From the NCBI RefSeq assembly GCF_002288925.2, contig NW_022098044.1:17469974-17533973 (forward strand): a stretch of DNA of 64,000 bases, in the 5' to 3' direction. This DNA comes from Delphinapterus leucas. Lineage: Eukaryota > Chordata > Mammalia > Artiodactyla > Monodontidae. Below are positions 33,186 to 45,257 of the stretch, one piece after another (the first letter of the stretch is position 1; each line of letters opens with the position of its first letter). The notes below the pieces were generated by a model. The model was given only the letters and a program-made list of their open reading frames with translations, was not told where the DNA came from and ran no database searches. The position numbers and the translations under genes were made by a program.

Positions 33186-33684
33186 ACAACCACAAGACCA
33201 ATCATTTTACAACGAAACCTCACCTACCAAGAATTCCCCATCCATGAATCTAGTTTATTCTGAGCATCAAGGAATGAAAATGGACTTCTGAGTCTTCTCA
33301 GTGAAGGTCTGAGGAAGTCCAAGTCTGCGCACTTTACTGCAGGAGAAATCCCAGGCCCTGCCTCCCAGACCCATCATTCTTCATGCACTTCTGACGACTT
33401 CTGTTTGGCAGTTTTTAAAGTCACAGTAGTTTAAAAAGAAGATAAGAGAGAGGTGACTGTCAGAGGTGGGCATACTGATAGCAAAGAGAAATGATAGTTG
33501 TCACACTGACAGGAAAGAAGAGATATATAAAAATTTTAAAAACAAACAAAATACTAGACCTGAGAACACTTCATTCACAGCAACTTCTTAAAACTGCAAA
33601 ATGTTCTCGAGCAAATGGTCCCAGAATGTTGAGTTCCAGGGACACCTAGTAGAGAAGAGAAGAAAGAGTTTGGTCAGATTATCT
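33186..33684. other. Unassigned sequence
   Basis: No recognised element. Confidence 0.4.
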
Positions 33685-33850
33685 ACATCCGTGTTCTTGC
33701 TCTGTTTCTCATTTCACATGTGACCTTAGGCAAGCTACTTAACCTCCCTGAGTCTCAGTTTCTTTATCTAAAACAAGTGGAGATTGCAAATACCTCCCTA
33801 CAAGGATTTTAGGAGCAATAAACAAGGTGAAAAGTATAAAGCTAAATGAA
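33685..33850 (+). mobile_element. MIR SINE
   Basis: The core 'acatgtgaccttaggcaagc' and 'tacttaacctccctgagtct' with 'cagtttctttatctaaaac' is a strong MIR match, followed by a diverged 3' part. Confidence 0.85.
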
Positions 33851-33939
33851 AATATATTTTTGACAATACAGTAACTATATAAATATGCACAAGGTATCAC
33901 ATATGTAGATATCTCGTCTACCATAAAATGTGGTTCAGA

Positions 33940-34040
33940 GGATTAGAACTGGAAGGGTGGTTGGGCACCCACTTGATTGTACTTCCCACTTTACAGATGA
34001 GAAAATAGAGGCTAAAAGTACAGATCTTCCCAATAGAATG
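33940..34040 (-). mobile_element. MIR-like fragment, reverse orientation
   Basis: 'cactttacagatgagaaaat' then 'agaggctaaaag' resembles the antisense MIR core. It is short and diverged. Confidence 0.45.
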
Positions 34041-34314
34041 AGGGGATGTTTGCATAGATTCCTTATTTCATCATTTGTCCTTTCTCTGAGCTAGGTCAGA
34101 AAGAGTGGATTTACAAAAGAGACTCATTACCAATGTTCAGATCAAAAAGAGAGAAAATGATTAAAAGAAAATTTTTATCTTGACAGAATCCTTAAAGATC
34201 CTTAAAATTCATCTGTTTGTGATTTGATGTAGTGGGTCAGATAGGAGCTCCAACTCACAGCTTTGCTTCACCTTGGGATCATGAACCAGTCAGCTTTTAT
34301 TGTCTGCCCACCCT
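34041..34314. other. Unassigned sequence
   Basis: No recognised element. Confidence 0.4.
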
Positions 34315-34510
34315 CTACGGACAGAGATTGGGATTGGCTCTTTCATATATTCCATCTAATATTCTTTCATCATCCTTATGAAGGAGAGATTATAATCCCT
34401 TTTTTCAAATGAGAAGTTGAGACTTAGAGGTTTATTACAAGACTTGCCCAAAGGCATTCAGGCAATTAGCTATAAGGATGGCCCAGGACTGCTAGATCAG
34501 GACTAAAATC
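34315..34510 (-). mobile_element. MIR SINE, reverse orientation
   Basis: 'tcaaatgagaagttgagact' then 'gacttgcccaaaggcattca' and 'ggcaattagctataaggatg' follow the antisense MIR core. A second antisense MIR-like piece follows at about 34525-34635. Confidence 0.65.
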
Positions 34511-34524
34511 AAGTTTATGTCAAA

Positions 34525-34635
34525 GAATATAAATTACTAAACACTTTGTATATGCTAGGTCCTGGTCTGTGCTTGTCCAGTACTTGTTCTGTTTCATATT
34601 GTTTAATCAAATATCCCTAAGAGTAAGCAAGCTTT
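34525..34635 (-). mobile_element. MIR-like fragment, reverse orientation
   Basis: 'taaacactttgtatatgcta' then 'ggtcctggtctgtgcttgtc' resembles the 3' terminus of MIR in antisense. Weak match. Confidence 0.4.
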
Positions 34636-34929
34636 GTGGAAAAGAACAGCCTTGAGGTGAGATAACAATCACTGATGGGTTTTTCATCTCCTAAACTCAC
34701 AGGAAGGTGACCCAAAAAGCAGTCCCTTGTTACAGAATAGACCTGCTCAACCCTAAATAACGGTTCTCCATTTTCTTAGGCAAATCGAAATCCCTGAATA
34801 TGAATTTTCAGAGCATAAAATATTGTCAGAATGTAAAAATTATACATCATCATAATATATAGTTTGATTCAAGATTGTTTTATTGAAAGAGACACTTTCT
34901 TCACCAATCCCCTCCAGCCTGTCTTACCA

Positions 34930-35145
34930 GAGTAATTTCTCACTATATGTCTCAATGCATTTTGTTCCATGATACTTGCTGCTGGTCTCTGCTTACTTCC
35001 ATAATAGTTGAATTTGCTTATTCCTGTCTCAGCAAGGAATCCCCTCCATCCTCAACTTCTCCAACTATGCATACCCGTCTTTCTTTCAAGTTCTCACTAA
35101 AAGGCCCTTTCCTCCATGAAATTCTTCTTGATCCTCTATGTTTGA
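34930..35145 (+). mobile_element. L2 LINE 3' UTR fragment
   Basis: 'tcaagttctcactaaaaggc' and 'ctccatgaaattcttcttga' fit L2 3' UTR text. The 100-residue open frame at 34947-35249 runs across this repeat and the next MIR and is not a gene. Confidence 0.45.
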
Positions 35146-35159
35146 GAAAGAAGAGAGGC

Positions 35160-35270
35160 AGGGCAACATTTATTGATCTCCAGCTTTGTACCAGGATTTA
35201 TGCTGGGAGTATGGTACCTGTTATCTCATTTAATTCACCCAGTTACTAACTGGTATGTATTATAAGCATG
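35160..35270 (-). mobile_element. MIR SINE fragment, reverse orientation
   Basis: 'gctttgtaccaggatttatg' then 'gttatctcatttaattcacc' fits antisense MIR. Confidence 0.55.
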
Positions 35271-36362
35271 GAGGGAAAAGAAAGGAATGTCTTAACATGT
35301 TCAGAACCCAAAATATTCTAATTACAAAGGTTCTGACATAATAGCATAAAGACATATTCCTTTTGTGGGTGATGGGGCATCTATGTATAGTAGATTTAAG
35401 GACATTTTGCTACTTCATTCCATGTGGCACTGCTAACAGAGTATTTGTCACAAATATGTGTACAGCTAGATACTCAGGAGCAATTAAGACTCAGACTCTG
35501 CTGTGTATATTTCAGGGATGAATTGATCTTCTCTTTTGGAATATAGAAATTTCCTCATATTTTGTATCAATGTTATGTTCATATCCATAGCTCAAAACCA
35601 TTCATTCTTACACACCCAAAGAAATAATACCATTTTGGCAGGTGATATTCTACAGATGAGCAAAGAGTATTTTTTGAAAGCATTAGAGACCTACTAAAGA
35701 TTGTTGAGTGCTGAGGTTTGGGCTTCGGAAATGGTGGGTACAGAAGAGACAATTTTGATTTCTCTCATAGAATAGGTTTTGAAGGGTGAAAGGGGCAGAA
35801 GAGGTGTTGTTTACCTTGTTTACCGTGGAAATTCATGTTTCTTAACAGGGCTCTTTATGCTGGAGAAGATTCTCTAAAGGAGCTGAGCCCATAGTTTGAA
35901 AAAGGGAAATGTTTCAGCCTAAGCATGTTGTTTCCCTACCCTCATTGGTCTTTCCCCCAAGAGATCATACAGGGCGTTCCCTCCTTATTCATTTCAGAGC
36001 AAGAAGGGCTCTCACCTACTGTCCAGATGGGTGCATGGACCTATGATCTCAGTCCCAGCCATCCACGCTAGACCTTCACACAACATAAGGCAGAGTAGTC
36101 ACACCCCAGCCAAGAGCACAATGGGAAAAAGATGTCTGTTTCTCTAGACATGAAATATCTCTGAGACTGTGAGCCTCCAACTGAATACTGGTCTTAACAC
36201 AGGTGAAGTAAAGGTAAATTTTTTTTTTAATTTTAAGGGCCTCAATTTAAGAATGCAGCTTTTGCTGAGTTCCAAGCAATTCACATGGCCACAGTTCCTC
36301 CTGTGCACGGAATTGTTACTGCCGAGGTCCTGAGATGGCCCACAGTCTGGATCCACTTAGCC
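35271..36362. other. Unassigned 1.1-kb stretch
   Basis: No recognised element. Confidence 0.4.
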
Positions 36363-36470
36363 TGGACCAGCGCTTCTCAGACCTTCAGGTGCACTTGCAG
36401 AGCCCCAAATCTTGTTAAAACTCAGGTTCAAATTCGGTAGGTATGGCTCAGAGCACAGCACTGACTACCA
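36363..36470. mobile_element. hAT-type DNA transposon fragment (MER5/MER20-like)
   Basis: 'accagcgcttctcagacctt' looks like the terminal repeat, followed by 'aaatcttgttaaaactcagg' and 'attcggtaggtatggctca'. These fit nonautonomous hAT-Charlie elements. The second terminal repeat is missing. Confidence 0.55.
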
Positions 36471-36999
36471 GGGGTCATTTTATTTTCAGAGAAAAAGACA
36501 AGATGTTCTAGTCGAGAGGCATGTTAGGTGTAATAAACCAGAATTTGTTCTCAGAAGTCTTAGTTAAAAGAGTCATTTTCAGGATGGGTGAAAACTCAAC
36601 AATTTGAAGGCCTACGAAGTCTCCCAGAATTAGCATTCCTGGTCTGGAAATCCTATAAAACCAATTATTTTCATTACATATCCTCTATTTGAGGTTTAAT
36701 CTGATGGGATTGGACATTGATTGATTTTCACAGCATTCCTGGGTATCATTGAAATCTTTGCTGAAATTAATTTAGGAAAGGTTTTTTCAAAAAAAAATTC
36801 AACTTCAAAATTATTTCTCACACTTCTATCGCCAATATCCAATTTATTTTAAAAATTGAGATTTGATTCTATTACTAAACCAAAACTTTTCCTTGATACG
36901 GAGGCAATGGACTAGAAGAGGATAGACTACAAAAATTATTGTTTTTAAATGTTTTGCTTCAGTATAAGCTCAATATACAGATGACTGCTTTGTCAGACT
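36471..36999. other. Unassigned AT-rich sequence
   Basis: No recognised element. Confidence 0.4.
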
Positions 37000-37118
37000 C
37001 ACCTGTGGAGTTTGGCATTTTGATTTTAATAACCTGGGGAGAATCTTAGCCACTTAGCAGAGTGGTGATTTTAAAATAACATTAGGTGATTTTAATGTGC
37101 AGTGATTGAAATCACTGG
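37000..37118. mobile_element. hAT-type MER5-like fragment
   Basis: 'cctggggagaatctt' and the end 'attaggtgattttaatgtgc' then 'agtgattgaaatcactggg' resemble one side of a MER5-like element. Confidence 0.45.
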
Positions 37119-37952
37119 GTTAATGATATGGTTCTTTGTATTTATGTGCATTTGGCAAATATTTGCTGTAACTGCTCCATGCCTGGGCGGGCTTGGCAGA
37201 TACAAAGATTTTAGCCCTAAGGACACAATAGTTTATTGGCTGAGATTTCCACATTTCAACTTTTGTTCCTATTGTTGCATCAGACCTACTACCTTTATGT
37301 TAAAGGATCTCAGGCTGCGGGTTTACATTCAGTTAATAGCCTGCGTGTGAAAGTTAAGCGTATCCACCTGTTCCATTGAGTGGCCATGGGAAACGTTTTG
37401 TACATGTGCTTTGGGAGGAACAAAAGAAAAGACATTTATCTTAGCTTTCTGATTCCTATGATGACCCAAGACTTTCATTTTAATAAGGAATTCCTCTCTT
37501 GGCAGAGAAGGAAAACAGATGGTATATCTTTAAGTGCATAACGTATGCTTCCTCCACATTATTTTTGGAGAGCATAAAGTATGATTAAGGGAAGTGAACT
37601 CATGCTGTGAAAAAGAGACACTGCAGTTGGGGTGCCTGGGATAGCTTCCATATGCACCAAGGTGATGGGCTTTCCTGATCCCCCCTGCCATCTTCATTCT
37701 TGCAGGATTTTCAAGGACAACTCTTCTCAAAAAGAGACCCTATGATTACAGCCAGTGAATGACCAGTTGATATAACCTGCAAGCGTTTTCCAGGAACCAT
37801 AATTCAAGATTAGATGTCACTAATATAGTTTTCGGTAATTGTGGAAAACTCATTAGCAAAGTTCTTATATAAGATGCTTAGGAATTAATCCTCACATTCT
37901 TTCTTGTGCTTCCTCTGAACATAAGGTTATTGTTGTTTAAATATACTGGTTT
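37119..37952. other. Unassigned sequence
   Basis: An 82-residue plus frame at 37102-37350 is rich in hydrophobic residues but has no homologue I recognise and no exon context. Confidence 0.4.
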
Positions 37953-37967
37953 AAAAATACCGTTCTG

Positions 37968-38082
37968 TTATGGTTACCGGGGGGAAGGAAGGGGATAGGG
38001 ATAGATTGGGAGTTTGGGACTGACATGTACACACTGCTATATTTAAAATAGATAACCAACAAGGATCTACTGTAAAAAAAAA
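37968..38082 (+). mobile_element. Very short L1 3' UTR insertion ending early in poly(A)
   Basis: The piece 'ttatggttaccggggggaag' through 'gacatgtacacactgctata' to 'aacaaggatctactgt' is L1 3' UTR. It then passes straight into a pure A run of about 13 bases. The full L1 tail seen at 23463-23620 is missing. The duplication aaaaataccgttctg is perfect at 37953-37967 and 38083-38097, showing that the shortened piece was inserted as such. Confidence 0.9.
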
Positions 38083-38227
38083 AAAAATACCGTTCTGCAG
38101 ACAATACATAAGAGAGCATATCTATAGCATTATATGACAATTATGATCAACCTTTCCCAAAAAGTAGCTGTGACTTTTCAGGAAAATGCCATACGTGATT
38201 TCAACAGATATATTCAGCAGGATATCA

Positions 38228-38600
38228 AGTAGGGTTCTTTGGCCCCTAGTAGGCAAAAGCCCAAGTCAGAATTGTATAAACAATAAGGGACCTTCTTGGC
38301 TCACATGATTAGAGATACAGAAGAGTAGGCTCTAGGGAGCACTTAATCTAACCATCTTGTCCTATTTCTCTGTGCTTCTCTTGGCTATGCTTTTCTCCGT
38401 GTATTGGCATCAGCCTCAAGCTGAGCACGAAAACTGGGGCATTTCTAGCTCATATTTGTGCATTGGATGTTCAGAGCATTGGAGAAAAGGTTACTTCTGG
38501 AAAATCTCTCAGACAAGTGAGAAAAAACATTCCCAGTCAATGTCTCGTCACCTCCTGCCTGACTGCTATTCTTTTCCCTTCAGGCCATATGGAATTCCAT
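38228..38600 (+). repeat. Ancient mammalian interspersed repeat, family not named
   Basis: 'cttggctcacatgattagag', 'ctgtgcttctcttggctatg' and 'cgtgtattggcatcagcctc' follow the order of a repeat I remember but cannot name. Related copies seem to lie at about 1660-1965 (reverse) and 45258-45565 (same direction). Confidence 0.4.
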
Positions 38601-39399
38601 GAACTTTTCTTTTGTTTGAGAGACTGAAACCCAAAGTTCATACTCAACCCCTTGTCACTGGATTAAGAGAAGATTTATTACATTTATGTGCCACTTCTCA
38701 CAGAGGAAATAGTGTATCTGTCAAATGTAGCAAGTCTAGCCTGACTGTTCAGACAAGAATACAAGCCTGTTGAAGAATTATTCCTGGCCCTTTCTGTTTG
38801 GTGTTCCTAGGTCTTACCTCCAGAAAACACAGGGCAGAGAAGAATCAGAGCATCCAGTTGTACTTATCAGGAAACATTCAACTTTTATGGCTATACCCTG
38901 TTTTATCATGTGTGTCAGATCTGGAGTTTTTACAGAGCAAGTGGGTGTCTCTGAGCCATTGGTTTATCTGAGATTGCAATGACTTGCCTCTTTAATCAGG
39001 AAACTGGGGTGTGGTGACATCAACTCAGCTAAATTTTAAGCTTAATGAAAATCTTCTACCCTTTAAATCTTGGTTGTCATCATGGATACCTAGGGAAGTG
39101 CCTGCAGTAAGTGAGCAGTCTTCATTTCAGCCTTTCCTGTATCTGTGGTTCTAAAAGTGGAATCGTTGGCCTCACCACACTTGTCCACTCAAGGTGGGGT
39201 ATGGAGTCAGAAATGTCATGATGGATGTCAGACCAGAAAGGCTGTGTGTGTGTGTGTGCGTGTGTGTGTTTTGGTATACCTGATAAGTATTTATAACAGG
39301 TCTTTCACAACACTACCTAAGGTATCATGAGGAATATGTTCCTTTAATTAATTTAGAGAATATTATAAATCTAGGGAAGAGTTATGGATTTTCAAATAT
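38601..39399. other. Unassigned sequence with a short GT tract
   Basis: A GT tract with one GC interruption lies at about 39242-39270. Nothing else was recognised. Confidence 0.45.
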
Positions 39400-39905
39400 C
39401 TTTTTTAAATTGAGGTATAATTTACTTACAGTGAAACATACAAATACTAAGCATGCAGTTTGATATATTTCTGCGTACTTGTTTTAACTGAAGCAAAACT
39501 GATATAGCGTGACATGCACGGACCTTAAGTACAATTTGATAAATTTTGATAAATTAAACACTGATACCTCAAATGAAATATTAAAAAATTCTGTCTACCC
39601 ATAAACTTCCTCAGGTCTCCTTCTAGTTTATCCCCATGAAACACAGGAAACCACTCTTCTGATTTCTATCAATATAAAGGAGTTTCATCTGTTTCTGCAT
39701 TTCATAAAAGTGGAATTATACACAATGTCCTCTTGTGTTTGGCTTCTCTCACTCAACATAATGGATCTGACATTCATCCATATTTTCACAGGCATCAGTA
39801 CTTCATTTTTTGATACTGAATAATGTTCCATTGTATAATTATGTTACAATGTATTTACACATTCTCCTCTAATAGGCATTTGGCTTGTTTTTAGTTTTTG
39901 GCTAG
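39400..39905 (-). mobile_element. Old L1M 3' UTR relic, reverse orientation
   Basis: 'aaattgaggtataatttact' near 39409, 'cataaaagtggaattataca' near 39703, 'ggcttctctcactcaacata' near 39741 and 'tgaataatgttccattgtat' near 39818 are antisense L1M landmarks in order. Confidence 0.75.
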
Positions 39906-41340
39906 GGCATATCAGACTATCGCCCCCAGGGATGGAAACTGCCTTATGTCTCTCTTGCCTAAGAAAGGCTTGTCCTCTGGAATCGTCAAGACTTCCTTTA
40001 ATCCTCATTCTTTGATTCTTCTGTAGAAAACTGATCATTTTTCTCATCCTGTTACTTGGTGCTTCCTTGGAAGTAAAAGTCCTTTGCATTCTTTACACCC
40101 TAACTGGAAATTGAATTATTCTCTAGGGATCACTGTTTGCCCGTGGAAGGTGTATGTCCTTAAAATGTATCTGTATTCTTGTGTAGGTATGCATAGTTGT
40201 GTGTATGTGCATGTGTGTGTGTGTGTCATTTCCAAAAATTAGTGAGAGGAACCTATGCATGCACATAGCATCGTGTGTGTCCATTGTTTCCAGAAATTAA
40301 AGAGAGGAGATCGAAGGAGTTCCTGAGAAAGGCATGAAGGGGATGTAAGTCCTTATTACAGGAGTAGAGAAAAACATAGCTCTAGATCATGGACATTTTC
40401 CTGGGAAGTGCAGCTGGACTTGGAGTGCTAATGCATTGATCATGACCAACCCTCTGCACATTTTATTAAAACAAGCTGAATAATTGGCAATTGGGGAAAT
40501 GTATTTTAGGGAATTTCCTTGATTGGAAGAGTAAAGTGGATACTAGGAAAAAAATCTCCCTGGATAGGCGCTGGTACTTTTCTAAAGAGGGTGAGAAATC
40601 ATACAGTTAAAATTTGAAGTGTATGGCTCTCTGATAGAGAGTGAGTAAGGATAAATTTCAACATGGAGATGCAATGCTAATATTTGAGGGGGGGTGAATG
40701 GAAACAGGCTTCCAATAAAATGCTTAAATGTCCTCTCTGCTCCATCTTTCTAGTTAGTCCCAGGCTTACAATAAATTATGTAAGCTGCATACAGTTTTGG
40801 CTTAGTGGCATCTGGGAGAAAAGATCCAAGGAACAATGACCAAGGATCCAAGTACTGTGCAAGGAAAGATGAATGATGGTTCATGGGAAGATGAAGGGGA
40901 AGGTACAGAAGCCCACGATGTGGAGCCCATGCGGCCAGCAGCACAAGAAGAAGAAACGAGACCCTCCCGATCCCACATGTGGGACAGGAAGAGTGCCCAT
41001 GGGGAGTGGAAATCCTGATATGTGGGCTACATATTTAGGGGCAGTTTATTTTCAAAACGAGTTCATTGATTTTTTTTTCTGGATGAAAAATTAGACTCGC
41101 CAAAACCATCCATAATCTTACCTATATTTGTGGCCATCCTTTCTTTTAATTCTTAACAATGACAATGCGGTAAGTTTTGCTCTATCTCTTTCAAAGTTTA
41201 AAAAAAAAAACTGTTTTGAGGCAGAGAAAGGGTAAGAAAAGTAATATTTATTGACTGCAGGCCCTAGGTATAGGAAGAAAAAAGGAGATTGTGGGAAGCA
41301 GAGACAGTGGTTGACCTATCTGAAGACACTGTCTTTCTTC
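39906..41340. other. Unassigned 1.4-kb stretch with a short GT tract
   Basis: An imperfect GT-rich tract lies at about 40197-40227. At about 41100-41180 'accatccataatcttaccta' resembles the old L1M fragment at 11775, weakly. No gene was recognised. Confidence 0.4.
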
Positions 41341-41344
41341 ACTG

Positions 41345-41445
41345 CATTCTTAGTGCCCAGCACCGTACCTGGAACAGGGCATTTGTGAATAAGTACATGG
41401 ATGACTTGCCCAAAGTCACATAGTGAGAGATGGAGAAGTCATTCT
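41345..41445. mobile_element. MIR-type fragments
   Basis: 'agtgcccagcaccgtacctg' then 'gaacagggcatttgtgaata' resembles a sense L2/MIR 3' end. 'gacttgcccaaagtcacata' right after resembles antisense MIR core. Two short old fragments probably abut. Confidence 0.5.
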
Positions 41446-43423
41446 CTGCTGCTTCTGTTAAAGGTGTACATTTTATTTCTTATAACTGATCTCACCTTTC
41501 TCATACCTCACTGAATCCTGGTTGGGGTGAGCTTGGGGCAGGGAGTAGTCACAGTGGTCAGAGGTACTAACTTGACCATGAATATATCTCAATCTCTTCC
41601 AGTTTAAACAGTTCCATTCAGATAACCCAGTCTCCTTTTAGATAATTACTCAGTCTTTTAAATTCCCTCCCCTTTCCACTGTTCTACCAAAGCTGACCCC
41701 AGGATCCATGGAAGCCTGGGTGCACTCCACCTCATAGGAGTGACGGCAAAGATGTCCAGCTCTCTGTGCTTGGGCTCCAGTGCTGTCCTCTGGGTCTGCT
41801 AGTCTCCAATGTGTTGTCCTTTGTATGCCTGGTCTGGGTGTCCTGTGAACATCCCATATGGAACAGGGGCCAGGACTGCCTGCATTATACTATATTACAT
41901 GATGTTGGCCCTGCCCTACATACTCTGGATTTAATACACCCTAATGGCTATGGAGACTCATACAGGATATAGCTCTGATGAACCTTTATAATCAGCAATG
42001 TGGCTTCTATTATAAGAAATAACCACTTCTATAAGCCAAAAAGTACATAGGCCAAGACTTTAATAGTCCCTTGGAGCTCTCCCACTCTCTATCATCCACA
42101 ATTCTCAGGGCTAATTAGGCCCTTGACACTGACCATGTGACTCTGAAAGGAAGTACTATGACTTGACTCAGACCCTAACTAGGGTCCCACCCCATCCAGG
42201 ATTCTGGCCGGAGGGGCGTAAGGACACAGGACCTCTTGATTCGCCTCACATCTGTCTCCCTTACTTTTTACATATTCAGTGATCAGCAGGGGCAGATTTT
42301 CTACTTATTTTGTCTAGTATATTCAGAAATGCTCTGAAATGCCATGTTCCTTAGGACAGGAAGCCTCGTGGGCTCTCCTTCATAGGCATATAATCTGCGT
42401 ACTCCAGACTAGTTGTTCACAGAAAACCAAGAGACAACCAGGAACTAGGGATGTCCCAGGAGTAAATGGAGCAGTTGAGTGTTTTCAAAGTATCATTCTC
42501 ATTACAAAATAGTCATGTTTTTCCTCTTCATAGGAGACAGCATAACTGTGCTGTTTTTCCACTTGAGACCCATTGGTGAAAGAACAGCCTTAGGAAAAAG
42601 GTTTTTAAATACACTTCAAATCAGACTCAATATATTTGTGGTTATAGGGGGCTGAGATTGCTTCTTTTTTATTTGTTTTAGGTTATCATTAGATAATTAA
42701 AAGCAAAATGCTTATAAAGGTGACTTTATAGAAGGTCCTAGAAATATTCAGTGGACCTAAGTCCAATGCCTACTTAATGCCTTTCATAGATGCTCTGAGA
42801 ACTAACATTTTTGTGTGAATCTGCACTTCAGCTTCAAACTAAATCTTTTTTTGATTCCTTTCATATGTTAGCAAGCAGGCCCATGCATGCTAAACCATTC
42901 AGATGGTTGGGTAATCCTTCCAAATGGTGACAGCATTCCCAGGGACAACTTGAGGCACACCGCAGGGAAGATTATTGATGGGAATGATTTTAGATCACTC
43001 ATACCGACTTCAGAGAGGTCTACCAGCTGCTAACAGCAGTGAACCATTAGTTTTAAGTGTTACTGGTTGATTTTAGATCTGAGATCCTCTTCATGGGATG
43101 AAACTCCTGCAATCGAGACAGCCCAGTTCCATCAGTTCTAACCTGCCAAAAAGGAATCTATGCAGACAAAAGCCAGAGGCATATGATGCTGGAAAGAAAG
43201 TGTTTCTACATCTAATTTTAATTTAGTTTTAACTCTTGATTAATGGCCCTCATTTCCAAAATACTGACAAACCCAAATACTGATGACCCTTATATGGAGG
43301 TATATGTGTTAAAGTATCAAGGTTAAAAACACTACAGTCTCTCCAAATTAGAATTAAATCAAGGTGATGGTTACATTACTGTAATATCGTAGTAATCACT
43401 GCTATTGCTCTAAGCCAGTGGTT
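41446..43423. other. Unassigned 2-kb stretch
   Basis: No exon, RNA gene, CpG cluster or named repeat was recognised. Confidence 0.45.
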
Positions 43424-43605
43424 TCCCCCTTGGCTATATATTAGAATCATATAGGATGCTTAAAAAATATATGGCATACCTGGTTCTAATCCAAAAGATT
43501 CTGATTTAATTGTTCTATGGTGTGGCTTATGTAGCAGGAGTTTTAAAAGTTTTTCAGGTGATTATTTTTGCAGTCAAGGCTGAGACTTGCTTCCCTAAGC
43601 AGCAA
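43424..43605 (+). mobile_element. MER5A-like hAT nonautonomous transposon
   Basis: It begins 'ccagtggtttccccc', continues 'ttggctatatattagaatca' and 'gattctgatttaattgttct', and ends 'caggtgattatttttgcagt' with 'caaggctgagacttgc'. These are the MER5A parts in order with degraded terminal repeats. Confidence 0.75.
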
Positions 43606-44036
43606 CAGGTGCTTAAATAGTTGGGTGTAGGACATGAAAGGAGAGATGCCTGGCTACCAACTGGCTTTACCTGTTGAAGGTAAAAAAGGCCTTCTTCCTT
43701 TTTGCACCAATATTTTTGGCCCTAAGTGGGGTCCCAAAACATTTTGCTTTGCCTGAGACTGTCCTGGTCCTATATCCTGTGCAAACAAGGACTAGGGTCG
43801 CCTTCATCATATGACCTGCTGGGAGTCCCTGCAGAGAAGGCAGGAGGGAGATTCACTGGTCCAGAAAAAGGAGAGTGTGAACTAGTCAGAATAGAAAGGA
43901 AATCCCTTTGCCAGAGGAGCCTTAAACTAACCCAGTCTGGACCAGCCAATATCAATGTCAGATGGGTCAAGGGGAAACCTTGGCAGGAGGACTTGTTGGC
44001 AATGCCAGTTCTTGCTGTTGGCACATGTATTGGCCA
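43606..44036. other. Unassigned sequence under a 114-residue open frame
   Basis: A plus frame at 43726-44070 runs into the L1 at 44037, and its last residues are L1-derived. No domain or homologue was recognised and an 89-residue frame also exists on the minus strand, so I do not call a gene. Confidence 0.4.
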
Positions 44037-44245
44037 CATAGCACAGGGAGATCAGCTCAGTGCTTTGTGACCACCTAGAGGGGCGGGATAGGGAGGGTGG
44101 GAGGGAAGGAGACACAAGAGGGAAGAGATATGGGGACATATGTATATGTATAACTGATTCACTTTGTTATAAAGCAGAAACTAACACACCATTGTAAAGC
44201 AATTATACTCCAATAAAGATGTTAAAAAAATAAAATAAAAGATAA
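44037..44245 (+). mobile_element. L1 3' end, cetartiodactyl type
   Basis: From 'atagcacagggagatcagct' through 'actgattcactttgttataa' and 'aattatactccaataaagat' to an A-rich tail. It has the same terminus that appears antisense at 61185. Severely 5' truncated. Confidence 0.9.
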
Positions 44246-44284
44246 ATATGTTTAATAAATCAAATGAAAGGTGCCTCTGTGGAG

Positions 44285-44393
44285 AAAGAGTGAAAGAGAG
44301 GGAGGGAGGGAGGAAGGAAAGAAGGAAGAAAGAAAGGAAGGAAGGAAGGAATAAAGGAAGAAAGACAGAAATGGAGAAAGAAGGAAAGAAAGG
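44285..44393. repeat. Purine-only (GGAA/GAAA)n tract
   Basis: About 100 bases of almost uninterrupted A/G on the plus strand, with mixed 'ggga', 'ggaa' and 'gaaa' units. It lies about 40 bases after the L1 A tail. Mirror-like segments make a triplex structure possible. Confidence 0.9.
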
Positions 44394-45257
44394 CACTATA
44401 ATCAAACTTCAAAGACAATTACCAGCTGGAAGAATATATGTACAACACATACAGCAGATTAAAGATTAATATTCACATTAAAAAACTTTCACGTATCAAT
44501 AAGAAAAAGAGAAATCAAGTGATGCTATAATGCATTCATATGGACATATATATACACTAAAATATGTACTTCGTTATAGCTAATTTGGGGAAGGAAAACA
44601 GAGAAATGGGTCTAGGGAGGAATAAACTTCAACTTTAAACTTAATCCCCTGTTTCTTTAATGTAAAAAAAAAAAAGTGAAACACTACGTTTAACACAAAA
44701 CACTTAAAACGGGCAAAATGTTAATACTTGTTCATCTGAGCACACAAGTAGATTTTACACTTTTCTCTGTACTTTTCAGTATTTCATTAAATAAAATTTT
44801 AAAATTGGCAAGGAAACAGTGAAAAAGTATTATCTGTGTGTGTATGCATGTGTATGTGTGTACCCTTATTGCTAGATTGCATGCCAGTATTTTTTTTCTA
44901 AAGCAAGATTGGCACATGAGTCTTCAAATAAATGAAAATTCCCTTTCAGTGTACTCAAATGGCTAAAATAAGTTAACGTGCTATTATGTGGTTTATGTAC
45001 ATAATCCTTTAACTAAAGACCTAAATCACATTCTTATGTTTTTACAATGTACAGCACACAGACATAAGAAAATCTAGAAGTGGAACTTTATCTTGAAGAA
45101 GATTAACAAATATAAAAACATAAGTGGGGACAAATTATCAAGATATAGGAACCAATACCCCAATTTTCACAAAAGGGAAAAAGTGCTAGTATGATAGGGT
45201 GGCAAAGTAAGCCCACACCTTAAGTAAAATTATGAAGAAAGTTTGCTTTGCATTCAT
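44394..45257. other. Unassigned AT-rich sequence
   Basis: A short GT-rich tract lies at about 44835-44862. Nothing else was recognised. Confidence 0.4.

Noticed and set aside
43726..44070. A 114-residue open frame on the plus strand
   Set aside because: Its end is L1-derived, a long frame also exists on the opposite strand, and no domain or homologue is recognisable.
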